The notes under the pieces are model-generated. The model had not been told where the DNA came from. It worked only from the letters and a program-made list of their open reading frames with translations, and made no database searches. A stretch of DNA of 64,000 nt from Calendula officinalis (taxonomy: Eukaryota > Streptophyta > Magnoliopsida > Asterales > Asteraceae), in NCBI GenBank assembly GCA_963853835.1, contig OY970825.1, positions 82,421,942 through 82,485,941 of the forward strand, in the 5' to 3' direction. Both the position numbers and the translations under genes were made by a program. Shown here piece after piece: positions 34,712 to 46,287 of this stretch (position 1 is the first letter of the stretch; each line of letters opens with the position of its first letter).

Positions 34712-35594
34712 GGTTTTTATTTTTTTAAGAGTTAATTGCACGGATGGTCCTTTATGTTTATATCAAATTTCATCAATGGTCCTTTAGTTTCAAAATTTGC
34801 ACCGATGGTCCTTATTTTTGAAAGGTTTTTCATCGATGGTCCTTTATGAAAATGATTTTTAATTTTTCACGTTAAGTGACCTCACGTGTGATGCACGTGA
34901 GGGTATTTTGGTCATTTCGTCTTTCCCTACCCATTTACTTCGAGTAAATTACATGGGTGGTCCTTTATGTTTATAACAAATTTCACGGATGGTCATTTAG
35001 GTTTATATCAAATTTCACCAATGGTCCTTTAGTTTCAAAACTTACATTGATGGTCCGTATTCCTGAAAAAAAATTCATAGATGGTTCTTTACGAAAACGG
35101 CAGTTTAATTTTCACGTAAAGTGACATCACGTGTGATGCACGTGCGAAGCACGTCAATACATATCTTCCACAATCGGGTAAACGAAATGAAATGATAGAG
35201 AAGACTTGCTTAAAGGGGAGTAAATGCGAAGAGGAAGACGAATTGACCAAAGTACCCCACATGCATAACATATGATGTCACTTAACGTGAAAAACGGCTC
35301 TTTAAAGGTCAATTCGCTTTTCCCTTTTCATTTACTTTCCTGTAGATGACTTTTCTCCATCATTTTGTTTCGTTTACCCAATTGTTGAAGAGATGTATTG
35401 ACCTGCTTCTCACGTGCATCACACGTGATGTATGTAACGACCCGAAATTTTTAAATAAATTATATAAAATATGATAAATAAGGATAAATCGTTTAAAAAA
35501 CGTAGGAATTGGTTTCGTGTCGTTTGGAGACCGTATGAGAAAGTTATGGACGAAACCAGGTCGAGACAAAGGTGAAAAAGTGCAGCCCTGGCTG

Positions 35595-35765
35595 CATAGG
35601 AAGTTCGCGACGCGAACCCTACTTCGCGATCGGGAAGTAGGGCCAGGGAGTTTGGCTATGAGGCGCGATGTAGTTCACGATGGTTTAGCGATCGCTAAGT
35701 TTGCGTTCGAGGTTTGGAGTTAGCGACGCGAACTTAGTTCGCGCCGTGAACTCTGGTCGACAGCA
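35595..35765 (+). repeat. CpG-rich hairpin block of the LTR
   Basis: Short inverted words such as GTTCGCGACGCGAAC and TTAGCGATCGCTAA cluster here. The flanks (GTGCAGCC, CAGCATTAA, GTCGGGAAAA) are shared with the solo LTR. There the same slot (12139-12310) holds AAGATAGCGGCGCTATCTT words instead. Confidence 0.7.
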
Positions 35766-36967
35766 TTAAGTCGGGAAAAGCTAGGGTTTTCACCCATTTT
35801 CCACCATTTTCAAGATGCAGCCGATTGGAGGGTTCTTGGGGGCGATTTTGGGTGTTCTTGGGCATAGACCACCACCATTCTTGGAGATCTTCAATCCTTG
35901 TTAAGGATCTAAGGTATTTACATCTCCTAGCTAGTTTGTAAACAAGATTTGGGGGAAATGATGATTATGAATGTGTTGGATTGGAATCTTGTAAAAGATG
36001 AGTATTGAGGGTGTAGAACACCCATAGGAAGTATGTAAACCATGGATCTATGGTTAAGTTATATCTTGAAAGTAGTTTCATGAACTAGGGTTTATGGATC
36101 TCCACCAAGTTGGTGAACTTGGTGGTTGGGATTGATTATGTTAATGTTAAATGATGCCTAGTTATGGATGATAACTAGAATTGTGATGATTATGTTAATA
36201 GGTTGCGAGAACCTAAAAGTTGAAGATGTTCCAAAGGCGGAAAGCAAGGATTCGTGTTGATAGACACGATGTGGATATAGCTATCGCTAAGGTGAGTACA
36301 CGAGACTTTTAAACTGAGTACATAGTAAATAGTTTTGAAAATACGTATGATATTTTATGGGTCTTTATTAATAAATATGTTGATAAAGATAGTGACTGAA
36401 AATGTATGAAAGTATGTAGAATGTGATACTAGAATATGTCTAGTATGATTGGTAAATTTGAAGTAAAATATGATAAATTAAAGTAATTATGGAATCTATG
36501 TTAATGAACCATAATAATGATGTAATTGATTAAAGGAATGTATACGGAGCCTTTATTAATAAATATGTATTAGTAAAGCAATTGGGAATGATTTTATAGT
36601 AATGAGTACCTATTGGTAAGATATACTGATAAAAGTAAAGAACGAATATATATGAAAAAGAATATGATGTGACTAGTAATAATTGTGTATTATAGTCAAG
36701 GAAGAGATAAAAGTATTATGATACCGATAAAATAAGAAATGTATCTTATGTATAAAGTAAGTATGGACCTCATAGGGTTCATAGATGTAGAAGTAAATGT
36801 GGTTGCTTACGATCGGGTCCATGGGACCATACAGGTACGTTCACAATGTGTTGAACTAATTATATGTTGTTATTACTAGATAACTAACTTGTTTGATGAT
36901 TGATGTGATAGCCGAAGGCTTCGATTGGAATAACTGATGAGTTATGGTAAGAACGAGATGATGTGAT

Positions 36968-37230
36968 GCTAGTTAGTTCGGGGGCAACCCGATAACTAGA
37001 CATGGTGATGTTTCTAGCTAGTTCGGGGGCAACCCGATAGTTAGACAGGATAGTGCTTCTAGCTAGTTCGGGGGCAACCCGATAGTTAGATATGTTTGTG
37101 ATTCTAGTTAGTTCGGGGGCAACCCGATAACTAGATATATATTGGAGTTCTAGCTAGTTCGGGGGCAACCCGATAGTTAGATACGTTGAGATTCTAGTTA
37201 GTTCGGGGGCAACCCGATAACTAGATATGA
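36968..37230 (+). repeat. Six 45-bp hairpin units in the 5' LTR
   Basis: TTCGGGGGCAACCCGATA starts at 36977, 37022, 37067, 37112, 37158 and 37202. Each copy sits inside a CTAGTTAG..AACTAG or CTAGCTAG..AGTTAG inverted repeat. The same array is at about 42492-42755 in the 3' LTR. Confidence 0.92.
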
Positions 37231-37664
37231 TTGCTAGGAAAGCATTGGAACGATAGGGTCACTATAGGGTGGCTAGCTTATAATGATGTAGTATATGTAT
37301 ATATATGTTCATATATATCTAATTATGAAACGACTATTATTGTTATTGGGGTCTAAAACCCATGTATCTCACGAGACTATTTTGTCTCACGTACTACGTT
37401 TGTTTTGTGGCTATGTACTCAGGTACAGGTTTGAAGTGATAGAAGGTTGCACTAGAAGTGGCCTAGAGATGCTTAGTTCGGGAGCTCATAGGTAGATCCC
37501 GTTGCCTATGGTTTTGATATACTTGGTGACACCGTATTTTTGTAAACTCTGATAAAGGTTTTAAAGTTTTTGTTAAACAGTATTTTTGGACAATATGTCA
37601 TATATTGGGAAATATGTATTTTAAATGATTTAAACGATGTTTTAAAAATACGGGTGTTACAACT

Positions 37665-37676
37665 TGGTATCAGAGC
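37665..37676 (+). other. Primer binding site (initiator tRNA-Met)
   Basis: TGGTATCAGAGC lies three bases after the 5' LTR. Confidence 0.93.
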
Positions 37677-40600
37677 TATAGTTTAAGTGAATTAGGTTGG
37701 ATGTCCATCCTAGTCTTAGACTGTAGCAATAGGAATGTAAGATTCCTTGAGATCAATAGGTTGACCTTGAGACTTATGTTAAGTTTAGGGTTGAACCTAG
37801 GGGGACCTATAGAAGTTGTTATGCATTGTGCAATGTGAGTCTTTTGAGACCGTAGGGGGATTAGTATGATAGGGTCGATCCCTATGAGAAATGCCATAAT
37901 TTGATCTAACTGTGTTGTTTTCAACTGTTGAGCTGACCGTTTGAACCTTGCTGGTTGGATATGTTGGTATGGCGAAAGAATAAATGTGAAAAGTGGACGA
38001 ACTCCACTAAATTGGAAAGAGTTACGAATGAGGGTAGGTGGAATGATTCCGATACCCATATGAAGGAAGAATAATCGAATGGTGAATCCCGTAGTGGGAA
38101 GTGTCTACATAAAAGGTAGCAAAACATAGTCGGAAGAAATGGAAGGAAGTTGTGTAAGACTTTCATAGCGTGTAAAACTGTTGTGTAATTCGGAAGATTT
38201 GAACCGAAGGTCACGATGTGGTGGATTCGGTAGAGTTGGCAAGTGCTAGAGAGTAGCAAATGAAGGAAGAACGATATGGCGACATTGACGTCACCATTAT
38301 TGAAGGATGAGGTATTGATACGGTGGAATGTGTTGTATGAAACTATGTGAAGGAGAGCACGGTACAAAATGTTGTGAAAGGAACTCACGAGTGAGTTGGA
38401 ATGGGGAGTTGACCCGGAAGGGCCACCTCAGAGATCTTGGGTAAAAAGAATGATTTGAGATTATGACGTGGTTGTTGTTGTTGCACGAATTGGTGCCTAT
38501 AGAAATAGTAGATAAGTTGTATGATGTGGAGATTTAATTTCGGGAATAGTCTTCCCGGTTAGTATGTGTATAGAAATCATACATTGGAAATGATTATGGA
38601 CCGGTGTGTCGCATGTAGTAAGGATATATGGGTTGATGCTACTATGTAGTGTCAAGGGGGGGAAACCATAAGAATGGTAGATGTTGTCAACAAAAGGATG
38701 ATGGTATGATGAAGTACTAATCTTGGTAAGTATTGTTAGTTTGGATGAGAATTATAGAAATGGAAATTTTGGAATGGAATTTTGATGTTCGATGGGAATC
38801 CGGATACGTAATGTAATGTTATTCTATGTGAACGGTAAAGGAAAGAATGACTAAGGTATAGTGATACCTAGAAATTATAAATGGAAAATATGTGGAAAAG
38901 AATAAGTGTCGGGAATGACGAATTTGATTGTTGAAAACGGTTGAGTAAAAGTTGGCGCATAGCCATCGCAAGTTTCGCGATAATATTGATAAATTCGATG
39001 TCAAGGGTGAAAAGACAATTATTGGTAAAATGCCATAGTAATAAGTGTGACAATGTATGTCGTAGCGTAGTGTAAGACTACGATTTAAAAAGGAATATTT
39101 CGGAGTCCCACGAAGTGTAAAAGTAGAACACCGAGTGTTGGGCTTTTGGTTGCGAGTGTGGACCGGAGTCGATTGTTTGACTCAAGGATGATTGGATTGG
39201 TCGGTGAATTTTTTTCTAATGGAATGTAGTGGTAGCTACTCCGGTGGTGACAAAAGTCTTGGAAATTGTTAAGGAAATGAACCGGTTAAGGACGGTTAAT
39301 GTGTAAGTGAAACAATAAATAGCAATTAGAGAATGTTATTAGTTGCCCGTGGGGTACAATGCATGTGCATTATATAATGGCCTTGGAAGGCATATGATAA
39401 TGGAAAGACAATATTATATGAAATGTGTTAAGTAGTATGTCCAATGGGAGGCATGTTAGATATGAAAGAAAGCGATAATGTGATATTATGTGAATTGTGC
39501 TAGAATGCATGATGAATAATTGGGCGATTGAATGAGTGAGAAAGTAGCAAAGCTACGTGTTGTAAAAAGATGGATACCAGACGGTATTGGTGTGACATAT
39601 ACATATGTTTGTATATGTGCACAATAGAGATGTATAGATGGTGTTGGTGACATATACATATGTTTGTATATGTGCACAATAAAGGTGTTTAAATTGAATT
39701 GGCGTGATATATATGTGTATATATATGTGTGTGTATATGTTTACGTGTTTAAATGATGAATGTAGAACCATGTGGTTAATAATGTATTACTATTATGTTA
39801 TGGTATATGAGGACCTAGTTCGAAATACGGGTTGCATCTAAGTCATGTAAATGTAGGGGGTGCCTACGATTTATAGAATAGGAGGAAAGAGAAACTCCTA
39901 GTGAGCAAATTATCATTTGATAACCAAAGTATGGTAAACTTGTATGAAATAGTGGAATATGTTGCGAAAGGATAACTAATTCCGACAATTGAGAATAAGA
40001 GTTATGAATTTGATCGATGTGATGCAAAGATAGTTGAAAGAAAACTAAGTGATGGTGTGAGTGACCAAATGTTGGTCAAGAATCGGTAAAGGTCGATGTG
40101 ACCATATGTGAATGTACGACTCTCGGATAATTGGGAGAGAAAATGAAAGTGTGGACAATAATGAGTGGAACCGGAAGTGAGATATTAGTGATGGTGCCCG
40201 TGAGTATGAAATTGGTTAGTTGAAAGAGTATGGTTGACTTTACGTAAGTCAAGGGTGACCAATTGGTGATTGGTTGACTTAGCCAAGGATGGGCTTTGAC
40301 TCTCGTTATGAACGGTTAGTGAATGTCGAGGGCATAATGTGCCGATTGTATGTATGTGAAAAGATTAATGGAATAGTTGAAATAGTTGTAGTCAGATTAT
40401 ACGACTTTGACCCGTTTGGGTGTTGTCAAGATTGGATTTGGGAATCGAGTATATGATTGTAGATGGATCATAAATTAAAGGTCAATTGTAAAGGAAAGGA
40501 GGATTTATGGGGTCCTTGACGAGAAGGGAAAATGTCAAAGTATAGTTGACTTTGTGCTTAAGTCAATGGGTAGATAATGTGGGGATATACCAATGTCGGG

Positions 40601-40941
40601 ATATATCGGTTGGGTCAAAGCTAGAGTTTGACATTCGTTTAAATCAACTAGTTAATGGTATGATTGTGTTATACCATTGTTATGAGAATGAAAAGATCGG
40701 TCGAGGGAATGTCGGTGTTTTGGTCAAATTGTGAAATTTTGACCCGTTTGAGTATTATGAGTTTTAAAAATTGGGTCTCGACCGTTCGGACTTAACGGAG
40801 TTAAGTGAACGTTTGGATATGTAATGTTAACGGATCGGGAATGAGGGAATTTGATGGTAATGACCACAAGGGAGTGAGAGCGGAGTGCTCGGTTGTATGT
40901 GGGTTGAAATTCTTGGCGATTCCGAGGACGGAATCCTTTTT
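37677..40941 (+). other. Noncoding interior of the LTR element
   Basis: No ORF shows similarity to Gag or Pol. The longest frames, about 155 codons or less on the minus strand, align with no family I know and are not conserved as frames in the other copy. A 60-bp repeat remnant (CATATACATATGTTTGTATA) is at about 39590-39730. The function is presumably packaging and spacing. Confidence 0.7.
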
Positions 40942-40955
40942 AAGGGGTAGATAGT

Positions 40956-43185
40956 TGTAACGACCCGAAATTTTTAAATAAATTATATAAAATATGATAA
41001 ATAAGGATAAATCGTTTAAAGAACGTAGGAATTGGTTTCGTGTCGTTTGGAGACCGTATGAGAAAGTTATGGACGAAACCGGGTCGAGACAAAGGTGAAA
41101 AAAGTGCAGCCCTGGCTGCATAGGAAGTTCGCGACGCTAACCCTACTTCGCGATCGGGAAGTAGGGCCAGGGAGTTTGGCTATGAGGCGCGATGTAGTTC
41201 ACGATGGTTTAGCGATCGCTAAGTTTGCGTTCGAGGTTTGGAGTTAGCGACGCGAACTTAGTTCGCGCCGTGAACTCTGGTCGACAGCATTAAGTCGGGA
41301 AAAGCTAGGGTTTTCACCCATTTTCCACCATTTTCAAGATGCAGCCGATTGGAGGGTTCTTGGGGGCGATTTTGGGTGTTCTTGGGCATAGACCACCACC
41401 ATTCTTGGAGATCTTCAATCCTTGTTAAGGATCTAAGGTATTTACATCTCCTAGCTAGTTTGTAAACAAGATTTGGGGGAAATGATGATTATGAATGTGT
41501 TGGATTGGAATCTTGTAAAAGATGAGTATTGAGGGTGTAGAACACCCATAGGAAGTATGTAAACCATGGATATATGGTTAAGTTATATCTTGAAAGTAGT
41601 TTCATGAACTAGGGTTTATGGATCTCCACCAAGTTGGTGAACTTGGTGGTTGGGATTGATTATGTTAATGTTAAATGATGCCTAGTTATGGATGATAACT
41701 AGAATTGTGATGATTATGTTAATAGGTTGCGAGAACCTAAAAGTTGAAGATGTTCCAAAGGCGGAAAGCAAGGATTCGTGTTGATAGACACGATGTGGAT
41801 ATAGCTATCGCTAAGGTGAGTACATGAGACTTTTAAACTGAGTACATAGTAAATAGTTTTGAAAATACGTATGATATTTTATGGGTCTTTATTAATAAAT
41901 ATGTTGATAAAGATAGTGACTGAAAATGTATGAAAGTATGTAGAATGTGATACTAGAATATGTCTACTATGATTGGTAAATTTGAAGTAAAATATGATAA
42001 ATTAAAGTAATTATGGAATCTATGTTAATGAACCATAATAATGATGTAATTGATTAAAGGAATGTATACGGAGCCTTTATTAATAAATATGTATTAGTAA
42101 AGCAATTGGGAATGATTTTATAGTAATGAGTACCTATTGGTAAGATATACTGATAAAAGTAAAGAACGAATATATATGAAAAAGAATATGATGTGACTAG
42201 TAATAATTGTGTATTATAGTCAAGGAAGAGATAAAAGTATTATGATACCGATAAAATAAGAAATGTATCTTATGTATAAAGTAAGTATGGACCTCATAGG
42301 GTTCATAGATGTAGAAGTAAATGTGGTTGCTTACGATCGGGTCCATGGGACCATACAGGTACGTTCACAATGTGTTGAACTAATTATATGTTGTTATTAC
42401 TAGATAACTAACTTGTTTGATGATTGATGTGATAGCCGAAGGCTTCGATTGGAATAACTGATGAGTTATGGTAAGAACGAGATGATGTGATGCTAGTTAG
42501 TTCGGGGGCAACCCGATAACTAGACATGGTGATGTTTCTAGCTAGTTCGGGGGCAACCCGATAGTTAGACAGGATAGTGCTTCTAGCTAGTTCGGGGGCA
42601 ACCCGATAGTTAGATATGTTTGTGATTCTAGTTAGTTCGGGGGCAACCCGATAACTAGATATATATTGGAGTTCTAGCTAGTTCGGGGGCAACCCGATAG
42701 TTAGATACGTTGAGATTCTAGTTAGTTCGGGGGCAACCCGATAACTAGATATGATTGCTAGGAAAGCATTGGAACGATAGGGTCACTATAGGGTGGCTAG
42801 CTTATAATGATGTAGTATATGTATATATATGTTCATATATATCTAATTATGAAACGACTATTATTGTTATTGGGGTCTAAAACCCATGTATCTCACGAGA
42901 CTATTTTGTCTCACGTACTACGTTTGTTTTGTGGCTATGTACTCAGGTACAGGTTTGAAGTGATAGAAGGTTGCACTAGAAGTGGCCTAGAGATGCTTAG
43001 TTCGGGAGCTCATAGGTAGATCCCGTTGCCTATGGTTTTGATATACTTGGTGACACCGTATTTTTGTAAACTCTGATAAAGGTTTTAAAGTTTTTGTTAA
43101 ACAGTATTTTTGGACAATATGTCATATATTGGGAAATATGTATTTTAAATGATTTAAACGATGTTTTAAAAATACGGGTGTTACA
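40956..43185 (+). repeat. 3' LTR
   Basis: It is 2230 bp and about 99.7% identical to the 5' LTR, including all six 45-bp hairpin units (about 42492-42755). Confidence 0.93.
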
Positions 43186-43816
43186 ATGTAACTTTACGTG
43201 AAAACTAAACCGCCATTTTCATAAAGAACCATCTGTGAAAAATCTTTCCGGAATACGGACCATCAGAGTAAGTTTTGAAACTAACGGACCATTGGTGAAA
43301 TTTGATATAAACCTAAAGGACCATCTGTGAAATTTGTTATAAACCTAAGGGACCAACCGTGTAATTTACTCGGAGTAAATGGGAATGGAAAGACGAAATG
43401 ACCAAAATACCCTCACGTGCATCACACGTGAGGTCACTTAACGTGAAAAACTAACGGTCGTTTTCATAAAGGACCATCGGTGAAATACCTTTCAAAAATA
43501 AGGACCATCGGTGCAATTTTTGAAACTAAATGATCATTGGTGAAATTTGATATAAACTTAAAGGACCATCCGTGCAACTAACTCTTTTTTTAATGGTTTT
43601 TATTTTTTTTAAAAGAGTATTATTGGTTAGTGATGGTTGAGGGATATTTAGGGGTTTTGAATGTGAAATGTGAAATAATATGATGTGGTGCGGAGGTGGC
43701 ATCCGACCCCAAGCCACCACACCTAATGCACTTAGCTGCATCATTCAAAAAATTTGCTATGACATATGGGATGCTATAAGTCTATAACACAATACCCAAC
43801 CATGAGTGGGTTTAGT

Positions 43817-44031
43817 TAGGGGCGTCTCCGAGATTTTAAAGGCCCTGTGCGAAAATACGAAAATGGGCCCACTGAATACAAGATTTTTATAAAAAATTAA
43901 GCTTTTTAATTTTTTTCTATTAAATTATTAATTTGACTTAAAATTTAATATTATATATATATAATATATATAACAGTTGGGCCCTATAAAATATGGGTCA
44001 TGTGCGGCTACACCTCCTCAAAGATACCCAT
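43817..44031. mobile_element. hAT-type MITE, short
   Basis: The termini TAGGGGCGTCTCCGAG and CCTCAAAGATACCCAT are imperfect inverses. GGGTTTAGT flanks both sides (43808-43816, 44032-44040). Confidence 0.75.
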
Positions 44032-44080
44032 GGGTTTAGTTTCATTATGGAAGTTGGCGGGACTTAGAAGAGGTGTGCAT

Positions 44081-44376
44081 TAGGGGTGTGTTTGGTTCCG
44101 GAACCGGTAAACCCGGAAACAGGAAAACAGAAATTTCAAAGACCGAGAATCGGACCACTTGAACAGAATCCAGGCCCGGTCCGGAATCGGGTCGGTTCGG
44201 TCTTCAAGCGGGTTTAGAACCGGAAAAGACCGGAACCGGTAAACCCGGTTGGTTATTTTTGATCAAATCTAAGAATCGGAAACCGGACCGGTTAAGCCGG
44301 TTCCGATTCAGTTCGGTGCCGGTTTCAGTTCGATGCCGGTTCGGTTCTGGTCTTCCGGTTTTTATACACACCCTTA
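44081..44376. mobile_element. hAT-type MITE with CCGGTT-rich interior
   Basis: The termini TAGGGGTGTG and CACACCCTTA match as inverses apart from one base. The 8-bp duplication GTGTGCAT is perfect (44073-44080, 44377-44384). The interior is a near-continuous run of ACCGGTAAACCCGG and GGTTCGGT words. Confidence 0.92.
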
Positions 44377-44384
44377 GTGTGCAT

Positions 44385-45387
44385 TGCGTAGTTTGAGGCG
44401 ATTTTAGGCTTATCATTAATTTCGGTTTTATGATTTTCAAACCAATGGATTCGGTTTTTATCGGTTTCGGTTTTATTGGGTCTAGCCATTAATGGATCAG
44501 TTTCGGTTTTAAAATCGAATCCACCTGGTTTTCGACGTTAATATATAATTTTCTATACTATCTTCATTTTTCTAATATTACGTATAAATTTCAGCAACAA
44601 TACCTAAGTTATTGTATTTAATTCAATGGCTAATAACATATTTAACACTAATTATCATTTTAAGGCCACAAATTCAAAATATAAAAATATGTTGAATCAT
44701 ATAATCACAATATAAACCATAATTAGTGAATTGGTTTCTTAACAAGCCTGCTAGAACCGCACTCATTTTTTTTTTTAATTTAAAACTGAACCATCGGTTT
44801 TGAAATGAGTTTGATTTTATCAGTTCGAGTTTGTCTATTTTAGTGGGATGGTTTTATATTTTCGACTTTTATTTTCATCCCTAGCAGGAGTGCAGGACTG
44901 GTATTACATTTTTTTGCAAATATGTTGTAAAATACGCTTATATTAGTTAGCCCATTACTATGCAATCTGGGCTTATAACGGCAATTTAGTTGGTTTGACT
45001 TCAAAAAGTTGCTAACTCTATACAGCTCATTAATAACTTGTAATTAATAGATTTTTACAACTCATGCTTTGAGGCACCGGATTGAACTACTCGTCTCCTC
45101 CAAATCGTTCGGTTATCACTCCTTCAAAATAGTATCTTTCGGTTCTCAGTTCTTATGATTAGGTCCGGTTAGTAGACAACACACTTGCCTAATTTTAACT
45201 AATGGCGAAATAGTAAGTTAACCTTTATAAAGATGTATTCTAGGATAGAATTATAAATGTTAATTAAAATTTTGTAAATTGTAAGTTCCATTTAATCAAT
45301 ATTAAATATCGGATATTAAATGTTATAAAATCGATATTGGGTAATTAAATAAAGTTCTATATAACAAATTAGATATTAAATTACATA
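44385..45387. other. Intergenic, with decayed hAT-like repeat
   Basis: Positions 44398-44885 repeat TTTCGGTTTTAT-like words and end TTTTCATCCCTAG, which resembles a hAT terminus. The other end is not found. No gene is seen up to 45387. Confidence 0.4.
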
Positions 45388-45403
45388 CTATATAATACAT
45401 ATT

Positions 45404-45536
45404 TCTTATTTTTATTTTTAATTTTTTTTTAACGGCAACCTAATCTACTCCTAATTTCACCTATGTCCACTACTTGAACCCTCAACCTCAAAGTTGGGGA
45501 CAAACACCTTTACCACTAGGCTATTGGTCTTTTAAT
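45404..45536 (-). mobile_element. tRNA-derived SINE, inverted
   Basis: On the minus strand it has TAGCCTAGTGGTAAAGG (A box) and GGTTCAAGTAG (B-box-like) and ends GTTGCCGTTAAAAA. The 16-bp duplication CTATATAATACATATT is perfect (45388-45403, 45537-45552). Confidence 0.92.
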
Positions 45537-45877
45537 CTATATAATACATATTAAGCATTAAATATTTAGTATCAAGTATTAAGTAGTATTGATTATAAAG
45601 TATTAAAGCCATTTACTTTTATGTCAACTAAATTGGTGGTTTGATTTTAACACTTCTACCGTTTCAAATCTCTAATTAAATTTCAAAGCCACTAACATTT
45701 CAAATAGGTTGTGATAAATACACCATAACTTTTTAATGGATACACTACGATCATTGCTTTAAGTGGTAATGTAAACATAAAAAACTAGGGTACAAATATG
45801 AATTCTTATTTCAAATTCAAAGAGATGGTACTTCTTACTAAATGTTTATATCTATCTTCTAACTTATTTAATCAATA

Positions 45878-46074
45878 CTCCTCCCGTCCCATTTTTATTG
45901 TCCACTACAAAAAATCACATAGTTTAAGAAAATTACATTAATTATACTATATTACCAATCAAATTTTCTCTTTCCCACTTAAATGTTTTTTGATTGGTTG
46001 AAATTTAGGAAATGACAATCTTTGTGGGACAAACTAAAATAGTATACTGGACAATAAAAATGGGACGGAGGGAG
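45878..46074. mobile_element. Stowaway-type MITE upstream of the first UGT gene
   Basis: The terminal repeats CTCCTCCCGTCCCATTTTTA and its inverse are flanked by TA (45876-45877, 46075-46076). The right end is about 160 bp before the TATA box of the gene at 46288, within its proximal promoter. Confidence 0.9.
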
Positions 46075-46237
46075 TACAAATTAAATGAAGAAATTAGAAA
46101 GAAAAAAAGAAGAACTATTAGTAGATTTTACATATACATAATTTTATAGATATAAAAGATAGAAAAGAGAATTATTATAACCAATACAATTTTTCTTAGA
46201 ATCCAATTGAGATTTGAAAACCTTGAATTTGTTGGTC

Positions 46238-46245
46238 TATAAATA
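46238..46245 (+). promoter_or_regulatory. TATA box of the first UGT gene
   Basis: TATAAATA lies 43 bp before the ATG at 46288. Equivalent boxes precede the other two UGT genes. Confidence 0.7.
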
Positions 46246-46287
46246 CTACACTTTCCCAGCATCATCAACATATAATAAAACCTTAAG

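Larger units (their letters stand above)
35433..37661 (+). repeat. 5' LTR
   Basis: It runs TGTAACGACCC to GGGTGTTACA. It contains the CpG-rich block (about 35580-35765) and the six-unit hairpin array (36968-37230). Confidence 0.93.
35433..43185 (+). mobile_element. Intact, very young non-autonomous LTR retrotransposon
   Basis: The LTRs lie at 35433-37661 and 40956-43185 and differ by about six substitutions and one 1-nt indel in 2.23 kb (about 0.3%). The target duplication ATGTA is perfect (35428-35432, 43186-43190). The primer binding site (37665-37676) and purine tract (AAGGGGTAGATAG, about 40942-40954) are intact. The 3.3-kb interior has no ORF above about 155 codons and no gag or pol. 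It matches the interior of the minus-strand copy at 19.9-23.4 kb. It must move with enzymes from another element and did so very recently. Confidence 0.94.
34727..43594. mobile_element. Palindromic foldback (Mutator-like?) element, split by an LTR retrotransposon
   Basis: The left part (34727-35432) and right part (43186-43594) are inverse copies of each other. Each arm carries two tandem versions of a unit of about 200 bp with words such as GCACGGATGGTCCTTTA, ATATCAAATTTCACCAATGG and CACGTGTGATGCACGTG. A T-rich direct repeat, GGTTTTTATTTTTTT, flanks it (34712-34726, 43595-43609). It is longer than the usual 9-11 bp of Mutator elements and of low complexity, so the class is uncertain. No transposase is present. 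Confidence 0.7.

Noticed and set aside
36968..37230. CRISPR-like array (regular 45-bp repeats)
   Set aside because: The repeated part is a hairpin inside an LTR and is duplicated in the other LTR; the genome is a plant and spacers are not unique.
37676..38388. ORFs of 127 and 155 codons on the minus strand
   Set aside because: They lie in the noncoding interior of the young LTR element, antisense to it, and their frames are not kept in the other copy.
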